From Temnothorax longispinosus (Eukaryota > Arthropoda > Insecta > Hymenoptera > Formicidae), in assembly GCF_030848805.1 (NCBI RefSeq), contig NC_092358.1, positions 26,827,720 to 26,891,719 of the forward strand: 64,000 nucleotides of DNA, given 5' to 3'. Both the position numbers and the translations under genes were made by a program. The first letter of the stretch is position 1. Every line of letters begins with the position of its first letter. This document shows positions 24,073 through 36,800 of the stretch, piece after piece. Below the pieces are notes generated by a model, which was not told the origin of the DNA, did not search any database, and saw only the letters and a program-made list of their open reading frames with translations.

Positions 24073-25659
24073 ATGACGGAGAACTTACGTGAGTAATAAC
24101 CTTCCACGGGATCGGCGCAACAGGCGTTTCTTTAATCCCCTCTGACGCGTTAGCCCTAAATGTCAAAGAGAAATAATTCAGGAATTTGCGTGTTTGTACA
24201 CAAGAGACGTAGATGTATCTTGCGTGTGTGTGTATGTGCTTCACCATCTTGAAATTATTTTATAGATAGAAAGTACAAGAGAGAGAGAGTTATATGTTGC
24301 ATTGTTGCCGTTTGCGTCAGCTGATATTCTCTCACGTTGACGATTTCTTGCAGCCGAGGAGGTAACGAAGTCGAGTTTCCGCCGTAAGGTATGGGACTAC
24401 ATGACGAAGAACGAGCTGGTGAACTTCCCAGTCAACATATACAAGCGTATACCGAACTTCAAAGGCGCCGCGGAGGCGGCGCAGCGACTGATCGACCTGG
24501 ATGAATTTAAGAAGGCGAGGGTCATAAAGATAAATCCGGACAAGCCGCAGGAACCAGTGAGGTTTTTAGCTCTGGAGGCAAATAAGGAAATCATCGTTCC
24601 CATCCCCAGGTTGAGAACTGGCTTGTTCCTACATGTTACGCCGGTTGCCGACGCGACAAAGGAACAGCTGAAAACATTGGCTTCCATGCGCGGTCTGGAG
24701 CAAACGGGTAAACCACTTGGGCTAGATTCCCATATCAAGGTGAATATTTCACACATAATTTAAGAATAATTTACTTATTAATGGATAACGGATAAATAAT
24801 GGATCAAAATAAATTGACGCCATTATCTAGATATTTTTTTTTACGTTGCATAGATTTACTTTGACAACGATAAGGACATTAACTTGCGATTCTAAACATT
24901 TATTTTGCATTTGTTATTTATTCAGGTAGATCTGGTTGTGCTGGGATCTGTATGCGTCAGTCGGGACGGATACAGGCTCGGCAAGGGGGAAGGTTTCGCG
25001 GATCTTGAATTTGCGATGATGATGAAAATGGGCACGATAACAGAAAACACGATTGTTGTCACGACAGTGCACGATTGCCAAATCGTAGATCACTTACCAC
25101 CGCAATTGTTCAAAGAATATGACGTGCCGGTAGATATAATTGTCACTCCGACACAAACTATCTACGTAGAGTCGAGACTGAAGAAACCGTCTGGCATTCT
25201 GTGGCATATGCTTAGCGAAAGAAGACTCAAAACCATGCAGGTATTACAGCAGCTCAAAGAGATGGATGAAAAGTATGCATTGAGTTGCCTGACTCGACAT
25301 TAAGTAGGCTATTTCGTGTAAATACACGGTTATTTTTTCGCAGCGATGGCAAAATCGTAGTCCTGAAGGAAGTCGATTCCGACGTGGAGACGCGCCATTA
25401 CATCAAGAATCGTGTTAAATATCCGAGAAATAGGAAGCGCTTCAATGCGAAGAGAGATGTGTCCAATACAGAAAACATCGTGGAAGGCGAAAAGGATAAA
25501 ATTGACAAGCCGCGCCTGCCACGAAGGCGAACGTATAAGAAGCCAAAAGTCGAAGAAGAAAGTAATCCTCCCAATGCTGAAGTACAAGTAAGCGCCTTTC
25601 ACATATATTGAGTTCAATATCGAGTTTCAAATGTATTGTCATATTTTTATGAATGAATT

Positions 25660-25698
<39 letters not shown>

Positions 25699-26207
25699 TC
25701 TTTATTAATCTAAAGTTTACATGGGTTTAATTTTAAAAAAATATTTTATTTATTGATTTATAACATTATTTCTATATATCATCTTTTTCTTTATAAATAA
25801 ATCTTGCTTGTGCGTTATAGACGAAGGTAGAGAACAGCGCGAAGAATGCGTCCCGGCGGCGTAAGAATCTTCGTGCTAGAACGAAAACGCATATCGACTT
25901 CTCGTTGAAGCTCTCTAACATCTCATCCGGCGTGAGAGTCCGCGATCTGAAGAACGCTCTGCTGATGCGTGGCGTTAAACCGAGTGAGATAACTTGGCAG
26001 GGCTACCGTGGCATCTGTTATCTTCACTTCAGCAAACTCAGGAGCGAAGCCGCTCCGCCAGATCAGCCAGTTCAGGTAGATTCGATTGTGGCGAATTTGC
26101 AACAGCTCCGAATCGGTGAGTCCGTGAACGACGAAGAGGGATTCATATACGTAGAACCGGCGAAACCGATTTCCAGAATTGAAGTGACCGATGTGACAAC
26201 CGTCTAA
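24073..26207 (+). CDS. MTHFSD: Methenyltetrahydrofolate synthase domain-containing protein, complete CDS, 5 exons
   Basis: Exons 24073-24088, 24354-24739, 24926-25272, 25344-25587 and 25821-26207 join in phase to 459 aa. Exon 1 codes only MTENL plus one base. The N-terminal domain is 5-formyl-THF cyclo-ligase-like: KSSFRRKVWDYM, then IIVPIPRLRTGLFL, and the glycine-rich GYRLGKGEGFADLEFAM at about 149-165. A basic, lysine/arginine-rich linker (about 265-350) leads to a C-terminal RRM-like region (HIDFSLKLSNISSGVRVRDL to GYRGICYLHFSKL). This domain order is that of MTHFSD, so a role in RNA binding is suggested by homology; enzyme activity is uncertain. The protein is longer than the human one (about 383 aa), mainly in the linker and tail. 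A CT microsatellite lies in the intron before the last exon. Confidence 0.92.
25663..25690. repeat. (CT)n microsatellite in the last MTHFSD intron
   Basis: Uninterrupted CT dinucleotides for about 28 bp, followed by an impure CT/T tract. Confidence 0.9.
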
Positions 26208-26506
26208 ACGTTTATCGAAAAACTACATCGAACAGGCAATTACGTAACAGGTAATTATTTCTCGGTCGTTTACATTTCGACGTCGAATGTAGGGATGGAC
26301 GTCTTCCAAAGTCAATCCTTTTTCTATGAGAATTTTGTCACGTATACTGACAATGAGGTGTCTCAGACAATGCGCATTTCTTCTCAGTTATAAACTCTAA
26401 TGAATTTCGTCTGTAAAAAGTGTAGCAATATTTAATTAAAAGCTAAAATTGGCATTCTTTAGCTTTTTTATCTAACTTTCATTGTTTTGTCCATTAATTT
26501 AAGAAT

Positions 26507-26549
26507 CACTTTAATTAATAGCCATTAATTAAAGTGCACTTTAATTAAT
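26507..26549. repeat. AT-rich inverted plus direct repeat
   Basis: CACTTTAATTAAT occurs at 26507-26519, as its exact inverse at 26524-26536 (4-nt loop), and again directly at 26537-26549. Probably a repeat remnant. Confidence 0.6.
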
Positions 26550-27503
26550 TATTTAAGTGTTCTTTAAAATTAAATGAATTAAGTGGACCACGCAACCAAG
26601 TATTTATGACAGTAATGATAGACCATAATTTAAATTGCTAATTAAATTTAATAGCTGAAAGAAATTGCGCAACTTTTGGGGCATACTGTACCTTAATTTT
26701 TTTTTATAGACATTAACTTGAATACTTAAAGCACACGCATTATATATTAACGTTATTAACATGCGTTTCGTATAATTTCACATTAATGTTATTTTACTTA
26801 AATCTATATATTGGAGTTGTACTTGCGAATTACTCCGAATACATCGACGAGGATTTGCGTTCGGTTTAAACTAAGATGTGATATATACCTAGTGTAGTGC
26901 GAATATTAATATTTAATATTAATAATGATTACAATTAACATAGACATACCGCATATTTTTGGTTGACGATTTTATTTATACATTTATATTAATAAGCCGT
27001 TACATTTTGACGAGAATATATCGGGTAACTTTCCAGTAAATTCGTCGCAACGCCCACGAAATAATCTGTGATCAAAAGATACTTAGGAGTAAGATAGTTG
27101 GTCTATGGGGAGAAACAATAACAAGCACAAAGTCGCTGAATGGATTGAGAGATAAAAAGATCATCAAAATTATATTAGATCGGTATCTTCGCGCTGTTCC
27201 AAACCAAAATATTTTCTTTTATTTGTTAACGGTTAGGTTTGTAATTTTATAATGTGCAATAATGTAAATTGATTATTGCATATTAGATTCCCTCTGATTG
27301 TATGAAATTGAGGATAAATGAATCTTTGTTCATTAGTGAGAAGTGATTCGGATAATTTGGGCAAAGAGTTAATTAATCTCTTCTAGTCTGGAACCATTAA
27401 TGAAAAGTCAAAAATATTTCTTTTTGGCACAGATTAATATGTACATAAGATACAATATGTGTGACCTAGAATTAAAAAAAAGAAAATTACATACCCCGTA
27501 GAT

Positions 27504-27713
27504 ACGTTGACTGTTGTTGTGTCTCTTCATGGAGTAGCAAAACTCGTTGTGAATTACTATTTTCATTTTCTGCAAAAATATGAGTTGAGATTAATAGATA
27601 GAGTAGAATGCATATCTGCGATAATATCTGATGGTAATCATCTAATGTTATGGACTGATGACAATAGTTTAAGTGTGTCGTTTATAAAGGACATCCGAGA
27701 CAGATGGAAATGA
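27504..27713 (+). other. Protein-like open stretch of unknown nature
   Basis: Frame reads ...VVVSLHGVAKLVVNYYF, then VECISAIISDGNHLMLWTDD, ending SVSFIKDIRDRWK and TGA. There is no ATG at its start; a possible acceptor (CCCCGTAG) ends at about 27500. The amino-acid mix looks protein-like, so this could be the last exon of a gene, a pseudogene fragment, or chance. I do not recognise it. Confidence 0.2.
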
Positions 27714-29837
27714 TTAACATTTCTTCATTGTTTAAACAGAGAGAAAAAATACTCTATTTTTCTGAACAAAAAAACACACGGACATACACACATATGTATA
27801 CACGCGCATATATATTCTAAAAAAAAGGAGATATATATACAAATAATATATTTTCATGCTCTAGCCGCTTTATAGACATGTTGCGGTCTTCCATATATTG
27901 CCATTTGAGCGTGCAGGGAAAACAATAGGTGCTTGCGTGTCGGCTGACAAAACAGAGAAACGGCAATACTTTGTGATATTAACAAATATGATTTATTTAC
28001 TTTTATTGTTTCTAATCGTGCCGGTGACGTAGAACTTATGGTGATTGTTTCTACGCGCAATAGACTTTATCTCGCTATTACTTACATATATATATATATA
28101 TCATGTATATAAATCTTGCGTATATAAAGGAAACGTTTCTTTTTATCAAATCTCCGTCCTCGTGACTTTTGCGTAACTCCCGCTGCTCCGATTATCCGCA
28201 TCCAAAAACGCAATCCTCCCGATAATTCCTGGGAATAAGTGTGCAAATTTATAAGTGTTAAACAAGTTGCAAGTTTTCATTCGCTTGCCCCTTCCTTGCC
28301 CCTAAATATAAAACTTCCGCGGCTGAGAGACGTCTAATGGTTTTATCTCGGCGAAAGTAGGCCAAAACAGCTCGTACACAAGTTTTCTATTGCAGGTCTC
28401 AAATCTCTTTGCTTTTGTTTGCTTGCGATTGTTTTCCACACTGCGAGATAAGATTAACGAGCGACGATTACTTACCCTTCGCAGAGGCGCGCTTCGTTTT
28501 CCTTTTTTTTATCGAGAAGCGTGGGAAATGAAGGAATTAAGGCGGTCGTCGCAGAAACGCCTCTCATTTTCCGTCAGACTCCGTGGTTTGAAATTGCATT
28601 AGTCTCGATTGAACTTCCCGATAAGCGTCTCGCGGGAGTTTACCGTCACGGACGACAGCTTTTCCCCTTTAAGCGGATGAAATGAAATTTATGTATCTGC
28701 CACGCGCATGTGAATAAAGCGATCGCGACACAAGAGTCTGGAGATCGAAATATCTTTCCGAACAAGATTAAAAACAAGAGTAAAAAAATGTCGTTTTTTT
28801 TCCATCAAAGAAGCTTATAAGCTAAGTGTAATTACAGTTTTTATACGGTCCTAGGAGAGGTAGCTCATTCTACCGTAAAGAGGACTAATTTGCGAAGCGC
28901 GTAAAGGCAATTAAAAGGGAAACGACGGGTCTTAGGGTTCCATTAGGTTGAATTTTCTTATTTAACGGCGCCTTTATCGCGCAAAAGGCTTTGCCACGGC
29001 TTTCATCGGCCTGCAGAAACCAAACTGCATTATCTCCTATTGGATTTCCCCATCGAAGACCGGCGCGATTGCCGTTCTCTACCCCCCCGCTTCGTTACAC
29101 TTCTCCGTTAAGAACCACAACTGTTCGCGTCGGTATTATTCCGTGGAGAGCTATTAATCCTTTCGCGACCGATTGGCAGGTTCTAAAGAGAAAAAATATA
29201 ATCATTTTTCTCTCGAACGAATAAATATATTTTAGTCGGAAATATATATTTGTAATTTTTAATATATGTATTTCTGTAGATTTATTTAAAAAAATAACTC
29301 AAAAATGAAGACTGAAGTGAATTTTCTTTTCAACTCCGTAAAATATTTTAACAATCATCGTTACTTCGAGATCCGTCAAATGTAAAAATTTCGAATTTTG
29401 TATGCGATTCAGAAAGAAAGAGAGAACATGTTCGGGAGGAATTGTCGCGCGCTAATGTGTTTCGTCGGACAAATTATAAAAGCGCGAAAATTGAGAGGAA
29501 AAAAAAGACGTTAAATGATTTTCATTCATTATAGCCGCCGTTGACGATCGATGGTTGCGCAAGGATATTAAAAATACATCGAGTCAATAGTTTAATCGTC
29601 GCGCAACTCGCCACTTGCAGCGCCGATCGGACGCGATATAATTGGCCCATTATATCGGCTCGCAGCCGGCTTTCACAGAGATGCAATTACCTCGGAATAT
29701 CCCCCTTTTTAGACACGACCCGCGAGACGCATCTCGTTCGCGCAATCGTTGCATAAATTGCGCCACTTGTCTAAGAACAATCGTTAATTTATTTGAAAAT
29801 TATGCATTTTCTCGAGAGAGAAACGGCGCGATACAAC

Positions 29838-29887
29838 TCTCTAAATTTCTTGGAGTGGGAATACTGCCACTCCAAGAAATTTAGAGA
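29838..29887. repeat. Perfect inverted repeat, 21-bp arms, 8-nt loop
   Basis: Arm 29838-29858 starts TCTCTAAATTTCTTGG and arm 29867-29887 is its exact inverse (ending AAGAAATTTAGAGA), separated by GAATACTG. There are no mismatches, in a region with no gene. Confidence 0.95.
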
Positions 29888-32319
29888 AAAAAGGCGCGTT
29901 TACTGCGACCCTTTTACGTTCGCGGAATATTTTTGATCTAATTTTTCGAGGACCTCGCGATTATACCTCGCACACGTGTAAAACGTGCAATGTTCGCATC
30001 ACTTCGGCGATGTTTCGCAGTGTCTCTGGCGGGGATCTATATATTGCACGGGTGACCCCTTTCACCCCTTTCTCACCCTCGCGAAACGGCGCCAGTGCTA
30101 TCGATTATCCGGCGCTCCTTCGGCAGACACGCTCGGTTAATGCCAAATTCTGTTGCACCTGCAATTCTTGAATGTGAATCGCTAATGACGAGAGTTCAAC
30201 GGCTCCCCCCTCTCCCCCCCCGGTAATTCGATATCGTGAAACGCGATATAATCCCGCGAGTGATTATTCGTTTATGAAATTGCACGAGATAAAATCGCGC
30301 GCGAATAATTAATGTAAATAAAATGGTTATATGTTTTTCCGATTTCCATGTGGCTTACGCGTGAAAAACATGTTTTGTCGAACGCAATTTTATTTGTCGC
30401 ACGTCTCTCCATAATCTGCGCGGAGATTTAAGGGTGTTATACGCCAAAATGCGTTATAAACATGTCAAAGATATTTTTTTATTCTCAATTCGTACATAGC
30501 TCGCTTCTAAACAACATATATTTTTATAGAACAAAACATTTATATATATATGTATTTATTATATGTATAGGTCATATTTTGTTCCCAATCTCCCGTCAAC
30601 AAAGTAGTCGTTAATGTACGCCGTAATCCCTTCAGTACCATGTCAATTAAAATTGATCTCTTTCACACATTCGTCTCGACTCACTTTTAGCATTCTTGGA
30701 CCACCAAGATTTTTGAAATCTTTTTTTTTTATCATCTATAATCCTTCTTTTTATCTCGCGCCATTTTAAACGTAATTCGTCGTTATGATTCTATAGTTAA
30801 CGCTGCAGAGATTTTCACGGTATTAAGATAACAATGCGCATAAATTCATGTCACGTAGTGATTTTCGGAGAAAGTGAGATGGAAGATAATTTTTCCTCTT
30901 TTAAAAGCGATGCACGGTATGTGACCGCAATTTGTACTGAAAGGATTAATTTATATTATATTTATCGAAGGCGTGCGTCCTAATTCTATAAGGATCGTCT
31001 AACGCAATCGGGTCTTTAAGGCAAAATAAAAAAAAAAATTTGCTATTCGAATAAAGATCATCCCCTCCGTTCTCTCTCGTTGCTCCGAGAACAAGCTTGC
31101 GCCGCTGTTAGTCGGAATTCGCGGGATAATCCGGGATGGTAATCTTATAAATGCACGTTTCCTGGTACAGTGATTAATTAAGCGCGCACTGCTGGAGTCT
31201 GATAGAGCTTACGGCGACGTGCGGTTACCTCCAGCTGCTATCCACATTTTCAGGGTATCGCGGATGAAGATAGTTATAGTTAGCGAACTGATATCCGGTA
31301 ACCGGTGTGCGCTATCAGCGACTACCTGTAACATTTCCCCCAAAAAACTGAACGAATCCGCCGTGGATAAGCATAATTTTGTCGTAGCACCAGAAAGTAT
31401 ACGGAGGCCTTAAAACTCGCGTTTATCCCGATTCTTTTCGAAGCGTATAATCGAAAGCAAGCGTTGCGAAGGGAGGACTCAATGTAGGAGCTCGTAGAGG
31501 AGGGGCGTTAAAGATAAATCATCCCACATTGAATCGCGATAGATAGAAAAATAAGAGCGGAGTACTATGTCACTATGTCATATGTCGTCGTATATATCTT
31601 GTCAAGAAGAGTATAAAAACTTCATCTACAATGGAATCTCGCTTCCTCGCCTTACATTTTAGCGTGAGAAATAATTGAATATTAGAGAGACACACTTCTT
31701 TTTTTTTAATGATAAGTGCGAAGGACTTCCGTCGGGGAATTCGGTGCGCATTCGTATAAGATTGAAGGAGTCTACTGGTCGCAGGCAGGTAGGCTACGTC
31801 GAATATAGCGTCCGGCGTTATCTAAGACGTGCTAGGCTCCGGACTCGCGTCGATGAAGTCGATGTCCGAGGACGCGGTGGCGCTCGCTCGGCGACCTTGC
31901 CTCGGCGACGCGTTTATGCGCGCTTTGACGTTCGTCGTCGAGACGCTCAGTCGGTTTCCGGTTCGCTGGGCCGGCAGATGTTGCTGCTTTGTTCTGTAAT
32001 CAAAGGGTTGCGGCACGGATATATATCGCGAGCGCTGGGAAGGCGAGACTCGTCGCTCTGGGGGAGATTAACATAGACATATACACGCGGAGGTGGTGCC
32101 TCCGGGGTCTCAGCTTCGGGACTCGGGATTATTAGTTGCGGGAGTCGAGGGCACAGTCGCGAGTGATATTGCGAAACGGGGAAATAAAACGGGGGATTAT
32201 TCAATTTGCAACGTTAATCGTCAGCGATAAAAAATATCGATGAATGAATCACGAAGGAAAAATTAAAAAAAGGAGAGAAAAATATATTACAATCTCGAGG
32301 AAGTTTTTTTTTTTTATAT

Positions 32320-33774
32320 TCAAGCGTACTTGAGTCTCTCTTCGGCACCCTTCATGGCAGTGTTCAGTTCCTCCTCCCACTGTTTCTCCTTCTTCTCTCT
32401 CTCCTGTCTCTCGATCTCGCGCTCGCGATTGTACACCCGGTATTCCGGGATGTAGGCTAATCTCCGTGTGTCTACGCTCGAGCCAGCCCCATCGGCGAAC
32501 CCAGCATCCTCCGCCGAGTCGACCCTCAGCGACCTGCAACGGGATGTCGAGATATTGCTTCGACAATTAGCATATTAATTATCTCGGTAATATGCAGTTT
32601 CGCGAGAGAAATATACGTGAAGCTCAACATGTTCGAGAGCGTAACAGTCGCTAGGGCTCGGGTCGCATTATGCTCGGGTCGTATTCGCGACGCGATGATA
32701 ATTTTCTTCAACGTAATACTAATCGTGATAGAAAAGAAGAAGAAAAATGTGTTAACGCGAAAGAAAACAATGTGAAAAGGTCAAGGGCCAATAAACGAGC
32801 AAACGAAAGATGTTCAATTAAAAATAAATCCTAAATATACAATGGAATTTAGAACTACTCCGAGTCTTTGTCGTGAAAGAAAATAATGTCCCTTTTTAGG
32901 GAAAATAATCCTCTTAAACTGACAAAACGTATCACAACTGTCTAGAAGCGATTTGCTTTTCCATGAAATGTATTGTTGAACACAAGGGAGACATGTATTT
33001 TTTTTACGTGCCCATTTTGAGGCTCGAGGGAAACGCAATCCCTCAAAACGGTTGTTTATATTTATATCCAAGCGCAATTATTGAAACGTTGAATACGATT
33101 TTTATTCCATAAATACGAGGACCTGTTCCAAAAAATATCAACTCTAAATATAGAAAGGTTTTAAAAGGCTTTTACAAATACATGCGATTATGGTGAAATC
33201 TTACGTCCTTCGACCGCAATTAATGAGACATAAGACGAAAGTTGCGGAAGTTTGCACTAAAAATGAGAGATGATACTCACTGATACTCATCACAATCAGT
33301 GAGAACCCCGTTTAACTGGTTTGGTCGATATTTTTACTAATTTGAGTTTAAGAGAGCAATGCACGAAAGCTAAACTGACCTCTGTTTAGCCAGGCGTTTC
33401 TTCTTCTTGTGCAGGGGTTTCGTCTCGATTATCATTTCCTCGAGCTCGAAGGTGGGGTCGCAATTCAGGTGGTCTTTCGGCGGGGTGAAGGCCGGCTTTA
33501 TCTGCTTGTTTAGCACCTTGTCGAAGTCCAGGTTCTTCATCACTCTCGCCCGCTTCAATTCTTTCAAGCACGACACTCGGGCGCTCGGTGCGAGGGTTAA
33601 CAGGCGGTCCAGGAGATCGCGTATCGACGAGCCCCAGTGCGAGGGTGACTGCCTTTCCTCCTGAAAGAAGAGGGGTTCGTGTCGCGCGACTTTCTTCTCG
33701 CATCCGTCATAAAAATATGATGAGCGTAAACAAGAAGTTCCGAACGAAGATTGAAGATAGTAAAACTCAATGCT

Positions 33775-33806
<32 letters not shown>

Positions 33807-36800
33807 ACAAAAAGCATATGTTTTTTATAAAACTTATGAGAGATAATCCTTCAAGACCGACAATCTTGATTATCTCCGAATAAAAGGGACTTAGATCATT
33901 CTCGTAAACACGAACATAGGTAACTCCAAGATCTTTTGTAATTACCGAATGCGATATCGGAATGCGTAATGTTTTACATCGTACATCCTGCGCATTTACT
34001 TTAGGAATCATTTCAAACCGGAGTGTCGCAAGACAGTTAAAATGTTGGTGTTGTGCAAGCGGACGGACATGCAAGGTAGGACCGGCGAGAACTATATAAT
34101 ACGCTCGTGGCTCGTGTCGCCAACGGCACGCTCATGACAAGTCCTTAATTAACGTGACAGCTGGGACATGACGCAACCTTAATTAACAGAATAACGCGCA
34201 CATGTTACTCAAGAGTGCTCCGGAAGAATTCGAGTGTACCGTGTAGTTTCAGACGAGGCGGAAGAAATTGAAGAGTCGCGCGACACATTTTTTTCTGTTT
34301 CGCGTGGACATTCAACGTTGTTTATTATTATTATTATTATTATTATTTCGTTACACTTGCGTCTTACCTTCAAGATCCTTAGAGCTTCTCTGTTGGACGT
34401 CGTGGAGTGAAGCGGATACGGTCTCTCCATGGCCAGGGTCTCCCAAGCGAGAATTCCCAGGCTCCACCAGTCCACGGCAAATCCGTAGCCGAGAACACCG
34501 TATTCCTCGCACGAGCACATGTAAATCTCCGGGGCTGATCCGCGTTAAAAAGAAGAAATGCAAGAAAACGCACCGGTCACGTCAATCGCGAGAGCGGCTC
34601 CGAATTTAAAGCGGACATAAAAGGACGGATTTGAATTGATGCGTGGAAACGAGGGGGGTATTATTCTTTTCAAAACGTCCCTTTTTTTCTAAGCCGTGAG
34701 ACTCGCTTGGTATCACCGATATTTTATTGTTGCGAAGGTAGCTTTCGCTCGAAGATCGCGAATCTTCAATTCGTGAAGCAAAAGCTTCCGCGTGAGAATA
34801 AATAATTAACTTCACGGAAACAAATTATAAGAATAATAAAGTTGACCGCAATTATAAATTATGAACCTGACGTGCGTTTATATTAAATACAGAAAAAAAT
34901 ACGTGTACGCGATAATTTGAATAATTAAATAAATGTTAAATATATTTTGCAGTTAAATACACATTAAATATATTTTGGAAATAAAGATTAAGGCATTGGA
35001 GGAAATTAAATGAATTAATTTGAAAATGAAGAATGTGAGAATTCAAGCAATTAAAATATATCTATACGGAAGAAGGAAAAAGAAATTAAGAGATGTGAGA
35101 CTATTCGTTCACACATACCTATGTACGGTTTTGTCCCGGACATGGAAGTCGCCAACTGTCCGTCTTCGAGTACAGTCGCGATGTTGAAGTCTGTCACATG
35201 GGCGTGGCCTAGACAAGCAAATAACTATCTTTTGTAATCTGCCGTCATTACGTTAATGACTAAGCAAGTGAATTATTTACGCGCCTTGGAACATCCCTCT
35301 CAAGCACGAGACAGCAATTACACGTAATGACTGCTGATTAATATCTATTATAAAGTAGCACCACAATCTAATACGTAATAAAAATTTCAGAATGTCACCG
35401 TACAAATTAATATAAATATAACAAAAAGACTCCCTTGTAGGCGTATACCCAATAAACAGCACTTAATTTGTTCTTTTATATGCATTAAATCTTGGATTAA
35501 AATTTAACTTCCCGCGACTCCCTGCGACGTGCTTACCACACAACCCAAGATTCATCGTTCTAAATATCTAAATTACAGAGGCGGTAAAGTATATTTTCCT
35601 CGGGGTTTCCAGCCCTCGCTCGGGGTATTATAAAAAGATGCACAGTGCTATAATAATGGCAATTAATATGTGTGAATAATACATGTGCGCGCTCGCGATC
35701 TTTAGATGTTTCTTGCGGGATGAACGCCTAACGAACCCTAACTACATCGCACAGCTGTACCTATGTACCCACCAGAGAACTATTAAGGGATGGATACACA
35801 CGCAAACATACACACACACACGCGCGCGAGCGCGATATTGGTTTTCCGACGCTGTAATGGTCGAGGCTCTCTCTCGCGTGTGCCACGCTACTCCCGCAAT
35901 ATTTATCCGTTGCCATTTTCTAAACATCGCGTCGACCGCAATGTGGATTGAGCCACGATGTAAACTAGAGAGAGAGAGAAAATGAACTCCGATGCCGCTA
36001 TACATATTGCAATAACACACAATCCCCCCCATTGTGACCGGGTTTAGTACCAGGCACGTGGGTATAAGTTTGCATATAACATCAGGAAGAATGGCTTCCT
36101 ACCTTGTAGACGTAGGGATATAAAAATTGACGACCTCCGTACGGAAAGCGGAATCTTTTCATTGAAACGCGATCGTTCATCATTGTTCAGCGACAAGAAT
36201 GAGAAACGTCGGGATTTGAACCTAACTTTTTGCAACCAGTTACTCAATTGATTTATAAATAAAAAGCACGACCGTCTTTAAAGCGCATAACGCTGATTAC
36301 GCTCGAAATTTTATAAGAGCTCAAGTTGATTAGTTATACGATTTAAATGGAGCTTACGTACTAAAATTAAACGTTTATTTCAGAATCACTTTTAAAAGCG
36401 AGTTTTGATAACAATTTCCGATGGAAAATAATCGAGAACCATTGCGTTCGCCGTTGAGTATTGGTATCGACAGACGTCTATACGGAAATGAAAAACGAGT
36501 GACGCATTATTTAAATTTAAACAACTACTCGCTCGCGAATAATGTATAGGAGGTCCGCACCCTTCGTCGGGTCTCGGCAGAAACTCACTGACTCGTAAAT
36601 TTTCAAAATAGATTAGGGACGCTTCTTTGGAGCGCTCCCTCGGCTTCGTCCCACTCGCCAAGTGTTTGACGGCTTCAATCTGCTAAATTGCCTCCGCCTA
36701 CTAAGGTCTCGTGATCTCCGCGTGTGCGGAGCCGCGTTTAGGTGAAATTAACGGGATAAATTGCGACGACCGCGTAGCGGATCCCCTCCAGAATGCGGAA

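Larger units (their letters stand above)
26208..32319. other. Intergenic region between convergent MTHFSD and STK32
   Basis: 6.1 kb without a firm gene. The left third is AT-rich with AT palindromes; beyond 28 kb it becomes more CpG-rich. It contains a doubtful protein-like stretch (27504-27713), a perfect 21-bp-arm hairpin (29838-29887) and simple TA/CA runs near 27.8 and 28.1 kb. The 3' UTRs of both flanking genes should lie at its edges. Confidence 0.5.
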
